A stretch of DNA of 14,679 bases from UBA11606 sp039815945 (GTDB lineage: Bacteria > Actinomycetota > Acidimicrobiia > Acidimicrobiales > Aldehydirespiratoraceae). Shown here in pieces: positions 7,617 through 14,069 of this stretch. Each line of letters begins with the position of its first letter. Position 1 is the stretch's first letter. The DNA is taken from the NCBI GenBank assembly GCA_039815945.1, contig JBCBYI010000102.1:1-14679 (forward strand), read 5' to 3'. A model generated the notes under the pieces. It searched no databases and was not told where the DNA came from. It was given only the letters and a program-made list of their open reading frames with translations. A program made the translations under genes and the position numbers.

Positions 7617-8486
7617 TCAGCAACTGGTCCGGAACTCGTCGTTCAGGTCGAGCGGCAAGAACAAGGACTGGAACCCGAGGCTGGTGGTGTGCGCACAGCC
7701 CCCGTCGTCGAGGAAGCGCTCGTCGTACTCGACGTGGAACACCGGCTTGCCGGCCTCGATGAACGGCAGGAGCGTCTCGCATTCGTCGTAGTTGAAGCAC
7801 TCCTCGTTGACGGCGAAGTCGTACACGTCGACCAGATGCGGGACCTGGCTGGTCGAGTTCTTCAGTCCGACGGCGAGCGCCCGTGCGTGGGCCTGTTCGG
7901 CGGTCCAGCGGTTGTAGGCGAGCTGCTCCTCCCAGGTGAACGAGAGGCCGGTGTCGTTGTCCCAGGCGTCGACGTTGTCGGGCTCCACGGCGTCGCAGCC
8001 CTTGGCCGCCGCCAGGTCGAGACGGGCGGCCATCACGGTGCGGACGCTCGGGTGGGTGACATCGAGCCAGCGCTCGTCCTCCCAGCCGTAGAGGGTGTCG
8101 CCGATCGCTTCGGCGGCGAACGCGCCGGCGTCGTCTCGCCACTCCTCCCACGAACCCGACGAGTAGTAGCAGATCACCCGGCGGCCCTCGGCCTGGAGGT
8201 CGGCGATGGTCGACGCCGGCGTGTCGAACAGGTCGATGTCGTAGACGTCGACGTCGTAGCTCAGGTTCAGCTCGTCCTCCAGCTGCCACTGCCACGTGTC
8301 GTCGAGGCTCGGCACCCACGGTTCGCCGTCGCGGACGATCGGTTCGTCCGGCGTGAGGCCCGCCGGTGCGGTCGTCGAGGTCGGTGCGGGCTCGGCGATG
8401 ACGGTGTCGTCATCGTCGTCGCCGCAGGCGCCCAGGACGAGCGGCCCGATGAGGAGCAGGGACAGGAGGTGGTTGCGCTGGATCAT
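7617..8486 (-). CDS. GH114 (endo-alpha-1,4-polygalactosaminidase family) lipoprotein
   Basis: This 289-residue exported protein has a short hydrophobic signal ending in LVLGAC, so Cys21 is the likely lipidated residue. An Asp-rich and Thr/Pro linker follows (to ~55). The rest is a TIM-barrel GH114 domain: TWQWQLEDELN, VDVYDIDLFDT (80-89), RRVICYYSSGSWEEWR (102-117), KGCDAVEPDNVDAWDN (162-177, Glu168 a probable catalytic acid), then AVGLKNS and HVEYDERF. The family hydrolyses alpha-1,4-linked galactosamine-rich polymers, including Pel-type biofilm matrix. The ATG at 8486 (MIQRN) is supported by its match to the MIQTM start of the CDC-LamG gene, whose upstream region is homologous. It is divergent from the second two-component operon and probably controlled by it. 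Confidence 0.9.
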   Translation of the reverse strand: MIQRNHLLSLLLIGPLVLGACGDDDDDTVIAEPAPTSTTAPAGLTPDEPIVRDGEPWVPSLDDTWQWQLEDELNLSYDVDVYDIDLFDTPASTIADLQAEGRRVICYYSSGSWEEWRDDAGAFAAEAIGDTLYGWEDERWLDVTHPSVRTVMAARLDLAAAKGCDAVEPDNVDAWDNDTGLSFTWEEQLAYNRWTAEQAHARALAVGLKNSTSQVPHLVDVYDFAVNEECFNYDECETLLPFIEAGKPVFHVEYDERFLDDGGCAHTTSLGFQSLFLPLDLNDEFRTSC

Positions 8487-8492
8487 GACCTG

Positions 8493-8498
8493 ATCGTG
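8493..8498 (-). promoter_or_regulatory. Candidate -10 hexamer CACGAT of the GH114 gene
   Basis: On the minus strand CACGAT ends 6 nt before the ATG at 8486 and keeps the A and T at positions 2 and 6 of TANNNT. The same position holds GACGAT before the CDC-LamG gene and GATCAT before the ABC operon. A non-consensus -10 fits a promoter that depends on an activator. Confidence 0.5.
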
Positions 8499-8544
8499 AG
8501 GGATCGCGGCGGCCCGCTCGATGGTGGTGTGGTGCGTCTTCGTA

Positions 8545-8560
8545 GGGGTGCAGGCACCCC
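8545..8560. promoter_or_regulatory. Inverted repeat GGGGTGC-AG-GCACCCC, shared operator
   Basis: Two 7-bp arms pair perfectly around a 2-nt centre. The centre (8552.5) is 66.5 bp from the GH114 ATG on one side and 40.5 bp from the kinase ATG on the other, so one site can serve both divergent promoters. The GGTGC-N2-GCACC core recurs at 12340-12351 upstream of the CDC-LamG gene, again 66.5 bp from its ATG. The response regulator encoded at 9609-10268 is the likely binder. Confidence 0.78.
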
Positions 8561-8580
8561 CGTGGAATCGGCTCGCGGCC

Positions 8581-8586
8581 TAGGGT
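8581..8586 (+). promoter_or_regulatory. -10 hexamer TAGGGT of the second two-component operon
   Basis: TAGGGT matches TANNNT and ends 6 nt before the ATG at 8593, so the kinase message is likely leaderless. The inverted repeat at 8545-8560 would abut or overlap the -35 region, consistent with autoregulation. Confidence 0.6.
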
Positions 8587-8592
8587 TGGGCC

Positions 8593-9612
8593 ATGGCCAC
8601 GCCGATCGTTCCGCCGCTCTCGCCCCGCGGCCTCGTCGGCGTGGCGATCGCGACATGGACACTCTCGGTGGTGGCCGCGGCGGCGTTCCCGTGGGCGTTT
8701 CCGGTGCTGGTGCTCGTGATCGTGTTCCCCCTCGTGCTCGCGATCCCGCACCTCGATCGAGCCGCCCTCGTCCCACTGCTCGTCGGGGGGCTCGTGGCCC
8801 TCGCCGTCGGGGGCGCCTTGGCGCTCGGCAACGACGACGGCGGTGTGTTCGAGGACATCGAAGACGAGATCGAGTTGGTGGTCGTCATCGTCGGCCTGGT
8901 CGGCTTCGGCCTGTTGATCACGTCGACGATCCGCCACACCAACGCCGCGCATCGCGACGTCGCCGACGCGGCCGTCGCCCTCGGCGCCCAGGTCGCCGAG
9001 TCCCGCCGACGACTGGTCCAGACCGCCGACGAAGAGCGCGCTCGCCTCGAACGTGACCTGCACGATGGGGCCCAGCAGCACCTCGTGGCGCTCGGCATCG
9101 ATCTGCGTCGGATCAAGAGCAAGGCGAGCCGAGGTGCCGGCGATCTGGAGTCCGATCTCGCCGGGGCGGTCGACGCGCTCGACGAGGCGATCGCCGAGGT
9201 CCGAGCGCTCGCCCACGGCATCTACCCGCCGTTGCTCGAAGTGCGCGGGCTCCCCGACGCCCTGGCCGCCGCGGCCCGCCGCAGCGCCAACGAGGTCAGC
9301 GTTCGGACCGATCAGGTGGGCCGGCTCGAGCGTGACGTCGAGGCGGCGCTGTACTTCTGCACCGTCGAGGCGCTCGCCAACAGCGACAAGCACGCAGCCG
9401 GTACGAGCGTCGAGGTGTCGCTGTCGCGAACCGACGAGGGGGTCGTGTTGCGCATCGCAGACCACGGAGGGCTCGACGCCGACCACGTTCCGGGGCGCGG
9501 GGTCACCAACATGCGAGATCGCATCGAAGCGCTCGAGGGGACGTTCGGCTTCGTCGCCGACGAGGCCGGCACGTCGATCGTCGCATCGATTCCGATCGAG
9601 GAGTCCGCATGA
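8593..9612 (+). CDS. Sensor histidine kinase, HisKA_3 (NarL-partner) type
   Basis: This 339-residue membrane kinase has about four N-terminal hydrophobic segments (near 13-33, 36-52, 58-79 and 94-112). An acidic extracytoplasmic stretch, NDDGGVFEDIEDEIE (80-94), separates the third and fourth and could be the sensing loop. A coiled linker leads to DEERARLERDLHDGAQQHLVAL with phospho-acceptor His157 and to HGIYPPLLEVRGLPDAL, both hallmarks of this kinase class. The ATPase domain has an atypical N-box (VEALANSDKHA, Asn263), IADHGGLD and the glycine segment GRGVTNMRDRIEAL. It overlaps the regulator gene by 4 nt (ATGA). Its promoter region shares an operator with the divergent GH114 gene, which suggests what it controls. 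Confidence 0.92.
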   Translation: MATPIVPPLSPRGLVGVAIATWTLSVVAAAAFPWAFPVLVLVIVFPLVLAIPHLDRAALVPLLVGGLVALAVGGALALGNDDGGVFEDIEDEIELVVVIVGLVGFGLLITSTIRHTNAAHRDVADAAVALGAQVAESRRRLVQTADEERARLERDLHDGAQQHLVALGIDLRRIKSKASRGAGDLESDLAGAVDALDEAIAEVRALAHGIYPPLLEVRGLPDALAAAARRSANEVSVRTDQVGRLERDVEAALYFCTVEALANSDKHAAGTSVEVSLSRTDEGVVLRIADHGGLDADHVPGRGVTNMRDRIEALEGTFGFVADEAGTSIVASIPIEESA

Positions 9613-10268
9613 CCCGCATCGTCGTGGCCGACGACAGCGTCCTGATCCGTCAGGGCCTCGTGGGTCTGCTGGCCGAGCTCGACGACGTCGAGGTGGTCGC
9701 CGAGTGCGACTCGCTCCCCGAACTCGAAGCGGCGGTCGCCGAGCACCGCCCCGATCTCGTCGTCACCGACATCCGCATGCCGCCGACCCACACCGACGAG
9801 GGGATCCGAGCGGCGACCCAGATCCGCTCGGAGCACCCCTCGATCGGCGTGCTGGTCATCAGCCAGTTCTCGGATCCCGAGTACGTCCTGTTGCTCTTCG
9901 AGCAGGGCTCGGACGGACTCGGCTATCTCCTGAAGGAACGCATCGGCGACCTCGACCAGCTGGAGCGGGCGGTACGGGCTGTTGCCGCCGGAGGCTCGTC
10001 GGTCGATCCCGAGATCATCGACATCCTCGTCTCGGCTCGCTCCCAACGTTCCGGCCCGCTCGATCGGCTCACGCCGAGAGAGCAAGAGGTGCTGGGGTGC
10101 ATCGCCGAGGGACTCAACAACGCAACGATCGCCGAACGGCTCGTCCTGAGCGAGAAGGCGGTGCAGAAGCACATCAACTCGATCTTCTCGAAGCTCGATC
10201 TCAGCGAGACCGAGGGCAAGCACAAGCGGGTGGAAGCCGTGCTGCTCTGGCTCTCGGCGTCGTCGTGA
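9609..10268 (+). CDS. NarL/LuxR-family response regulator, likely controller of the GH114 and CDC-LamG genes
   Basis: This 219-residue regulator begins TRIVVADDSVLIRQGLVGLL with the acidic pair Asp8-Asp9. The phospho-acceptor is Asp54 (VVTDIRMPPTHTDEG) and the conserved lysine is Lys109 in GYLLKERIGDLDQL. The C-terminal helix-turn-helix runs from about 153 (RLTPREQEVLGCIAEGLNNA) through IAERLVLSEKAVQKHINSIFSKL. The MPPTHTDEG loop is the form found in many actinobacterial partners of HisKA_3 kinases. It follows the kinase gene with a 4-nt overlap and ends 4 nt from the convergent CDC-LamG stop. It is the obvious candidate to bind the GGTGC-N2-GCACC sites at 8545-8560 and 12340-12351; that assignment is inference from position and symmetry. 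Confidence 0.92.
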   Translation: MTRIVVADDSVLIRQGLVGLLAELDDVEVVAECDSLPELEAAVAEHRPDLVVTDIRMPPTHTDEGIRAATQIRSEHPSIGVLVISQFSDPEYVLLLFEQGSDGLGYLLKERIGDLDQLERAVRAVAAGGSSVDPEIIDILVSARSQRSGPLDRLTPREQEVLGCIAEGLNNATIAERLVLSEKAVQKHINSIFSKLDLSETEGKHKRVEAVLLWLSASS

Positions 10269-10272
10269 TCCC

Positions 10273-12279
10273 TCAGCCCTCGCCCTTGTAGAACTCGAAG
10301 TTCTGGTGCATCACCGCTACCTCGGTGGCGGTCAGCGCCCGATCGAAGATCATCAGCTCGTCGAGCGCCCCGTCGAGTGGGAACCGATGGGCGGTGGCGC
10401 CGTTGACCTGCTGATCCTGCGGCAACAGCTCGCTCGTGCCGACCCGGGTGAGGGCGTCGCCTCGCAGCGGGAGGTAGCGGCTGACGGCGAGTTGGCCGGT
10501 GACGTCCTCACCATCGACGTAGAGCTGGATGCTGGTGTCGGCCTCGGCGCCGTACACGACGGTGATGTGGCTCCAGCGATTGAGCGGGATCACACCGTCG
10601 AGCGACACCGAGTTGTCGACCGACTCGTCGCCGCCCGCCGGGCGTCGGTAGAAGAAGAGTTTCCCTTCGCTGATCCGGATCGCCATGTCGCCGGTCTCGA
10701 AGGTCTGGCCGACCTGGCTGATGATCGTGCCGAGCTCGTTCGAACGGGGGTTGACCCAGGCGCTCACGGTGTAGGCGCTGTCGGTCGGGATGACCTGGTC
10801 GTAGCGCACCCCGTCGATCTCGCCGAACGTGTTGGCCGAGCCGACCGAGCCGTCGAAGGAGAACGCCTGGCCGAAACGGCCGCCGCCGAATTTCTCCTCG
10901 CTCAGCCCGCCGAGCGGGGGAGCGCCGACGGCATCGTCGAGCGTGCCGTCCATCGGCCACCAGTGGATCGGCTGCGGGAGGGGAGCGCCGACGAGCTCGC
11001 ACGAGCTCTGGGTGTACTCGGTGGTGTCGACGACCTCGGCCAGCTGGTTGTCCGAGAGCCGGTTGACGGTGAACGCGATCGGCTCGACCTGGTTCAGCGC
11101 GAGATCCTGCTCGAAGTAGCTGGCCAGGTCGCCGGTGGCGATCAGGTTCTCGACGCCGGCGTTCGGGCCGCCGACCGCCAGCACCTCGATGCGGGCATTG
11201 CGCAGCGTCTCCTCGTACGACGCGGCGACCTCGGCCGACACGCCGCCGGCGAGGGCGTTGTAGGAGTACTCGATGGCGCCTGCGATCTGTTCGGCGGAGT
11301 CCGACGATGTGATCGAGTACATCAGGATGCGGCCATAGGACACTGACCCGACGTAGAGCGGCGGGGTGTCGGGCCCCATGCCGGCGGCGGTGAGTTCCGC
11401 CGGCGTGACGTCGGCCGCGAAGAAGTCGGCCGGTGTCTGGGGGGCGTCGATTGCGATCGTGTAGAGCCGCTGGATGAAGTAGGCGGTGTACGACGATTCG
11501 TTGACCGCCTTGGAGTAGTCGAGGCGGGCGTCGAGTCGGTTCTTCAGGTAGCGGGCCGACAAGCCGAGCTCGAGGGCGACCTGGGACGACGAGTGGCTCT
11601 CGACCGACTCGAAGCTGCTGTAGCCCGCACCGGCCACGACCTCGGACTCGAGCGCGTTGGCGATCAACTGGTTGACGCCCTCGCGCACCGTCGACCCGGT
11701 CGGCTCGTCGACGATGGTGCTGATACCGCTGCGGATCCCGAGTACGCCGCCGCCCGCGACCGAGATGCCGAGTGGGCCTCGGTTGGTGCGGTCGATGGCC
11801 ACGGGTCGCAGCTGGCCCTGGGCGTGGGCGGCACCGTCGAGCAGGGCACCGGGCCACAGCTGGCCGGCCGAGGGGTCGGCGAGCACGACCTCGCGCGGGT
11901 TCTCGGTGAGGGAGTAGTCCTGGGTCGAGCAGACGTAGGCCTCGCGCTGCACCACCTCCTCTCCGGCGTCGTTGGTGGCCTCGACCTCGAGCACCGTCTC
12001 GGTGGGTTCGGTCGGGTCGCCCAGCGTCTGGCGGCCCAGCTGGGTGTCGTTGGGCGAGATGGCGTCCCAGTCGGTGATCTGGCGGACGAAGCCGTCGAGT
12101 TCGGGGTTGGTCTCCGGTTCCGGCGTGGCGTCGGTCCCGGTCGCCGCCACCGTCGTGGTCGGCACGGTGGTGCCCGGCGACGACTCCTCGGCGGCCGGTG
12201 AACACGCGGACGCGACGATCACGAGGAGAAGACCGGCGGCGACGAGGCGGCTGCGGATGGAGGACATGGTCTGGATCAT
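10273..12279 (-). CDS. Lipoprotein with cholesterol-dependent-cytolysin core fused to a LamG domain
   Basis: This 668-residue exported protein has a signal peptide ending VIVASAC (lipid attachment at Cys26) and a Thr/Pro-rich linker to ~60. Residues ~115-425 match the pore-forming core (domains 1-3) of thiol-activated cytolysins: LWPGALLDGAAHAQGQLRPV (141-160) parallels YPGALLLAN, while DFFAADVTPAEL, PPLYVGSVSYGRILMY (306-321) and LAVGGPNAGVENLIATGDL parallel perfringolysin segments. The match stops at VVDTTEYTQ, the start of domain 4 in classic toxins. From ~437 a LamG (concanavalin-A-like lectin) domain follows: HWWPMDGTLDDAVG, YTVSAWVN, NRWSHITVVY, LDGALDELMIFDRAL. The cholesterol-binding undecapeptide is absent. 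It is probably a surface-tethered pore former or membrane-targeting protein with altered target specificity. The start MIQTM is supported by comparison with the GH114 gene. Confidence 0.88.
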   Translation of the reverse strand: MIQTMSSIRSRLVAAGLLLVIVASACSPAAEESSPGTTVPTTTVAATGTDATPEPETNPELDGFVRQITDWDAISPNDTQLGRQTLGDPTEPTETVLEVEATNDAGEEVVQREAYVCSTQDYSLTENPREVVLADPSAGQLWPGALLDGAAHAQGQLRPVAIDRTNRGPLGISVAGGGVLGIRSGISTIVDEPTGSTVREGVNQLIANALESEVVAGAGYSSFESVESHSSSQVALELGLSARYLKNRLDARLDYSKAVNESSYTAYFIQRLYTIAIDAPQTPADFFAADVTPAELTAAGMGPDTPPLYVGSVSYGRILMYSITSSDSAEQIAGAIEYSYNALAGGVSAEVAASYEETLRNARIEVLAVGGPNAGVENLIATGDLASYFEQDLALNQVEPIAFTVNRLSDNQLAEVVDTTEYTQSSCELVGAPLPQPIHWWPMDGTLDDAVGAPPLGGLSEEKFGGGRFGQAFSFDGSVGSANTFGEIDGVRYDQVIPTDSAYTVSAWVNPRSNELGTIISQVGQTFETGDMAIRISEGKLFFYRRPAGGDESVDNSVSLDGVIPLNRWSHITVVYGAEADTSIQLYVDGEDVTGQLAVSRYLPLRGDALTRVGTSELLPQDQQVNGATAHRFPLDGALDELMIFDRALTATEVAVMHQNFEFYKGEG

Positions 12280-12285
12280 GGCCTG

Positions 12286-12291
12286 ATCGTC
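12286..12291 (-). promoter_or_regulatory. Candidate -10 hexamer GACGAT of the CDC-LamG gene
   Basis: On the minus strand GACGAT ends 6 nt before the ATG at 12279. It aligns base for base with CACGAT before the GH114 gene, keeping A at position 2 and T at position 6. A leaderless, activator-dependent start is inferred. Confidence 0.5.
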
Positions 12292-12309
12292 TCGGATCGA
12301 CCACATCCG

Positions 12310-12341
12310 CTCGATGGTGGAGCGGAGCGTCTCGATGGTGG
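12310..12341 (-). repeat. Direct repeat CCACCATCGAG x2, 21 bp apart, in the CDC-LamG promoter
   Basis: The 11-mer (CTCGATGGTGG on the plus strand) occurs at 12310-12320 and 12331-12341. The 21-bp period is two helical turns, so both copies face the same side of the DNA. The proximal copy falls near the -35 position and is conserved before the GH114 gene (8517-8527); the distal copy abuts the inverted repeat. They may be additional regulator half-sites. Confidence 0.55.
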
Positions 12342-12351
12342 TGCCTGCACC
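12340..12351. promoter_or_regulatory. Inverted repeat GGTGC-CT-GCACC, likely operator of the CDC-LamG gene
   Basis: Perfect 5-bp arms surround a 2-nt centre at 12345.5, which is 66.5 bp upstream of the ATG. One side continues as GCACCCC like the site at 8545-8560. The 77-bp stretch from this repeat to the start codon aligns without gaps with the GH114 upstream region (56 identical positions by hand count). Confidence 0.75.
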
Positions 12352-12374
12352 CCCATTCCGGACCGGCTCCCGGT

Positions 12375-12782
12375 TCAGTCGGCGGCGCGGTAGATCGACA
12401 GGGCGGCGACCATGTCGTCGTCGAATCGCACCGGGCGACCCCGTTCGTCGATCAGCGCGGCGCGAAGGTCCTGGCTGCAGATCAGCTCGTCGCCCCGCAG
12501 GATCCGCTGGCGCCACGTGGTGGTGACCCGCTTGAACTCGAGGACCTCGGTCTCGACCGTCAGCTCGTCGAGCTCCTCGGCGCTGGCGTGGAACTTGGTC
12601 TGGATCTCCGACACGACGATCGACCTCCCGGCGTCGCGCATCGACGCCAGCGAATAGCCGGCCTCGGCCAGCAGCTCGACGCGGGCCGACTCGAAGTAGG
12701 AGACGTACACCGAGTGGTTGACGTGGTTGTACGGGTCGAGTTCGTAGAAGCGGACCCGGATGGTCGTGCGATGGGCGCTCAC
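12375..12782 (-). CDS. Acyl-CoA thioesterase, hotdog fold (4HBT/YbgC-like)
   Basis: This 135-residue cytoplasmic hotdog protein has the N-terminal catalytic signature VRFYELDPYNHVNHSVYVSY then FESARVELL, with Asp16 as the expected catalytic acid of the YbgC/FadM-type thioesterases. It continues VSEIQTKFHASAEELDELTV and ends in a FDDDMVAALS strand. It should hydrolyse acyl-CoA thioesters; chain length cannot be told from the sequence. The GTG at 12782 is chosen because the fold starts there and a TAGGTT -10 box lies 8 nt upstream. The gene follows the YHYH lipoprotein gene by 11 nt but may have its own leaderless promoter. The CDC-LamG promoter region begins right after its stop. Confidence 0.88.
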   Translation of the reverse strand: MSAHRTTIRVRFYELDPYNHVNHSVYVSYFESARVELLAEAGYSLASMRDAGRSIVVSEIQTKFHASAEELDELTVETEVLEFKRVTTTWRQRILRGDELICSQDLRAALIDERGRPVRFDDDMVAALSIYRAAD

Positions 12783-12790
12783 GGCCCGAG

Positions 12791-12796
12791 AACCTA
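12791..12796 (-). promoter_or_regulatory. -10 hexamer TAGGTT built on the upstream gene's stop codon
   Basis: On the minus strand TAGGTT matches TANNNT and lies 8 nt before the GTG at 12782. Its first three bases are the TAG stop codon of the YHYH lipoprotein gene. Cotranscription with that gene remains possible; an AGG within the same stretch could act as a weak Shine-Dalgarno. Confidence 0.45.
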
Positions 12797-13990
12797 CCGG
12801 CCGGGCGGCGGCGGCAGCACGGCCTGGAGTTCGTCGACCGTGACGCCGAGCGCCTCGGCCGCCGCGTCGAGATCCGAGCCGGGACCGGGGAGCAGCTCCA
12901 GCAGGCGTTCCTCGGTGACGCCCAACGCCTCGGCCGCGTCGCTGAAGTCGGGCGGCCCGGCGCCGCCGGTGTCGCCACCCGGTGCGCCCAGGCCGCCGAT
13001 GCCGCCGATGCCACCGTCGAGCGAACCGCCGGAAGTCTCGCCCATCATGCAGCGGGGGATGTACGGGTACTCGTCGGTGATCACGTACGCATAGGTGCCG
13101 TCGATGACCGTGCCGTTGCACTCGTCGAGCTCGCCGGCGCCCTCGGTGTAGATCCAGTCGCTCGTGTAGGTGCCGTCGGGCGTCGTGCCCTCGAGATCGA
13201 TCACCGTGCCGTCGGGCCCGCTGATGAGGCAGTCGGCGCCGGTCCGCAGCTCGGCGGAGAGTTGGTAGCTGCTGGTGTAGGCGGCGGACTTCGAGACGTA
13301 CATCAGGTGGCCGTCGGCGGCGAAGCCGACCAACACGAGGTCGTCGTCGGTGGCGAAGGCGTCGACCATGAGTTCGGACAGGCCGTGGTAGTGGTACTGG
13401 CCGCCGGGCTGCACGTGGGCGTTGTTCATGTCGAGGCCGAGGTCGTAGAGATCCTGCAACGCTTCGATGCGGTAGGTGGTGGTGTCGCACGTCGCGGTCT
13501 CGGCCGTTCCCGGCTCCATCGTCACGCCGTTGAGGCCGACGCCTGCGGTCTGGGCGAAGGTCGCAACCCCCGTGTAGGTCGGCTCGGTCGTGACCTCGAT
13601 GACCAACGACTGCTCGGTGATCTCGTTGGGGTTGCCGGCGTTCGGGAAGTCGCCGGTCTCGTGGTTGGGCAAGGAGTTGGCGACGATCGTGCGGATCCCA
13701 TCGGCGAGGGTCACGGTCACCTCGGTGCCGAACACCTCGTCGATCAGCGTGTAGTCGCCGAGGTAGTCCGCCATCGCCGTTGCCGTGACCTCGTCGTCGT
13801 GGCCGTGGTCGTCGTCATCGTCGTGGTCAAGGTCGGCGTCGTCGTGATCATCGGCAGTCGGGTCGGCGTCGCCGACGGTGTTCGCTGCGAGTTCGGTGGT
13901 CGCGTCGTCGGTGTGGCTGCACGCGGTGGCGATGAGGAGCACGGGGGCGAGCATCGCCGCCACTCGGATGCGGAGGGAGGTGGAGGTCAT
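12794..13990 (-). CDS. YHYH-domain lipoprotein with acidic/His-rich linker and C-terminal repeats
   Basis: This 398-residue exported protein has a signal peptide ending LLIATAC (lipid attachment at Cys24). Residues 47-67 are almost only Asp and His (DDHDDADLDHDDDDDHGHDD), a likely divalent-metal-binding tract. The main domain (~70-318) contains GGQYHYHGLSELMVDAFATD (197-216), the defining motif of the YHYH family, and four cysteines (168, 254, 291, 314) that could form disulfides. After a Gly/Pro-rich linker come two copies of an AAEALGVT-x-(E/D)-x-L motif (353-367 and 378-392), a short helical repeat common in actinobacterial secreted proteins. YHYH proteins occur in marine bacteria but have no firm biochemical role. 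The start lies in a 20-bp tandem duplication. Confidence 0.87.
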   Translation of the reverse strand: MTSTSLRIRVAAMLAPVLLIATACSHTDDATTELAANTVGDADPTADDHDDADLDHDDDDDHGHDDEVTATAMADYLGDYTLIDEVFGTEVTVTLADGIRTIVANSLPNHETGDFPNAGNPNEITEQSLVIEVTTEPTYTGVATFAQTAGVGLNGVTMEPGTAETATCDTTTYRIEALQDLYDLGLDMNNAHVQPGGQYHYHGLSELMVDAFATDDDLVLVGFAADGHLMYVSKSAAYTSSYQLSAELRTGADCLISGPDGTVIDLEGTTPDGTYTSDWIYTEGAGELDECNGTVIDGTYAYVITDEYPYIPRCMMGETSGGSLDGGIGGIGGLGAPGGDTGGAGPPDFSDAAEALGVTEERLLELLPGPGSDLDAAAEALGVTVDELQAVLPPPPGR

Positions 13991-14016
13991 GGAGATGAGG
14001 TGGAGGTCATGGTGAT
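13977..14016. repeat. 20-bp tandem duplication over the YHYH start codon
   Basis: Units 13977-13996 and 13997-14016 are identical at 19 of 20 positions (GAGGTGGAGGTCATGGAGAT against GAGGTGGAGGTCATGGTGAT). Each unit carries an ATG on the minus strand. Because 20 is not a multiple of three, the upstream ATG at 14010 is in another frame. Confidence 0.9.
13987..14010 (-). other. Seven-codon minicistron upstream of the YHYH gene
   Basis: From the ATG at 14010 a short frame encodes MTSTSSP and stops at TGA 13989-13987. The stop overlaps the main ATG by 4 nt (ATGA), the geometry of translational coupling. It is a by-product of the tandem duplication, and whether it is translated is unknown. Confidence 0.4.
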
Positions 14017-14042
14017 GATGGTCGGCTCGAGAGGTACGCGCG

Positions 14043-14048
14043 ACCGTA
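14043..14048 (-). promoter_or_regulatory. Candidate -10 hexamer TACGGT for the YHYH gene
   Basis: On the minus strand TACGGT matches TANNNT between the sodX stop (14070) and the YHYH start. It would give a leader of roughly 45 nt that contains the minicistron ATG. No convincing -35 is visible. Confidence 0.35.
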
Positions 14049-14069
14049 GGCGTTTGCTGACAGCGTCGT

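Noticed and set aside
11905..11920. GGGAGTAGTC inside the CDC-LamG coding region, matching one arm of the 186-211 palindrome
   Set aside because: Only one half-site is present and it is explained by the codons for Asp-Tyr-Ser; there is no symmetry or promoter position.
12362..12374. Hairpin ACCGG-CTC-CCGGT right after the thioesterase stop as a terminator
   Set aside because: The stem is only 5 bp and there is no T-tract; such short GC stems are frequent by chance in this composition.
12280..13014. An N-terminal extension of the CDC-LamG frame upstream of 12279
   Set aside because: It is antisense-like shadow sequence through the thioesterase gene, and the signal peptide begins only at MIQTMSSIRS.
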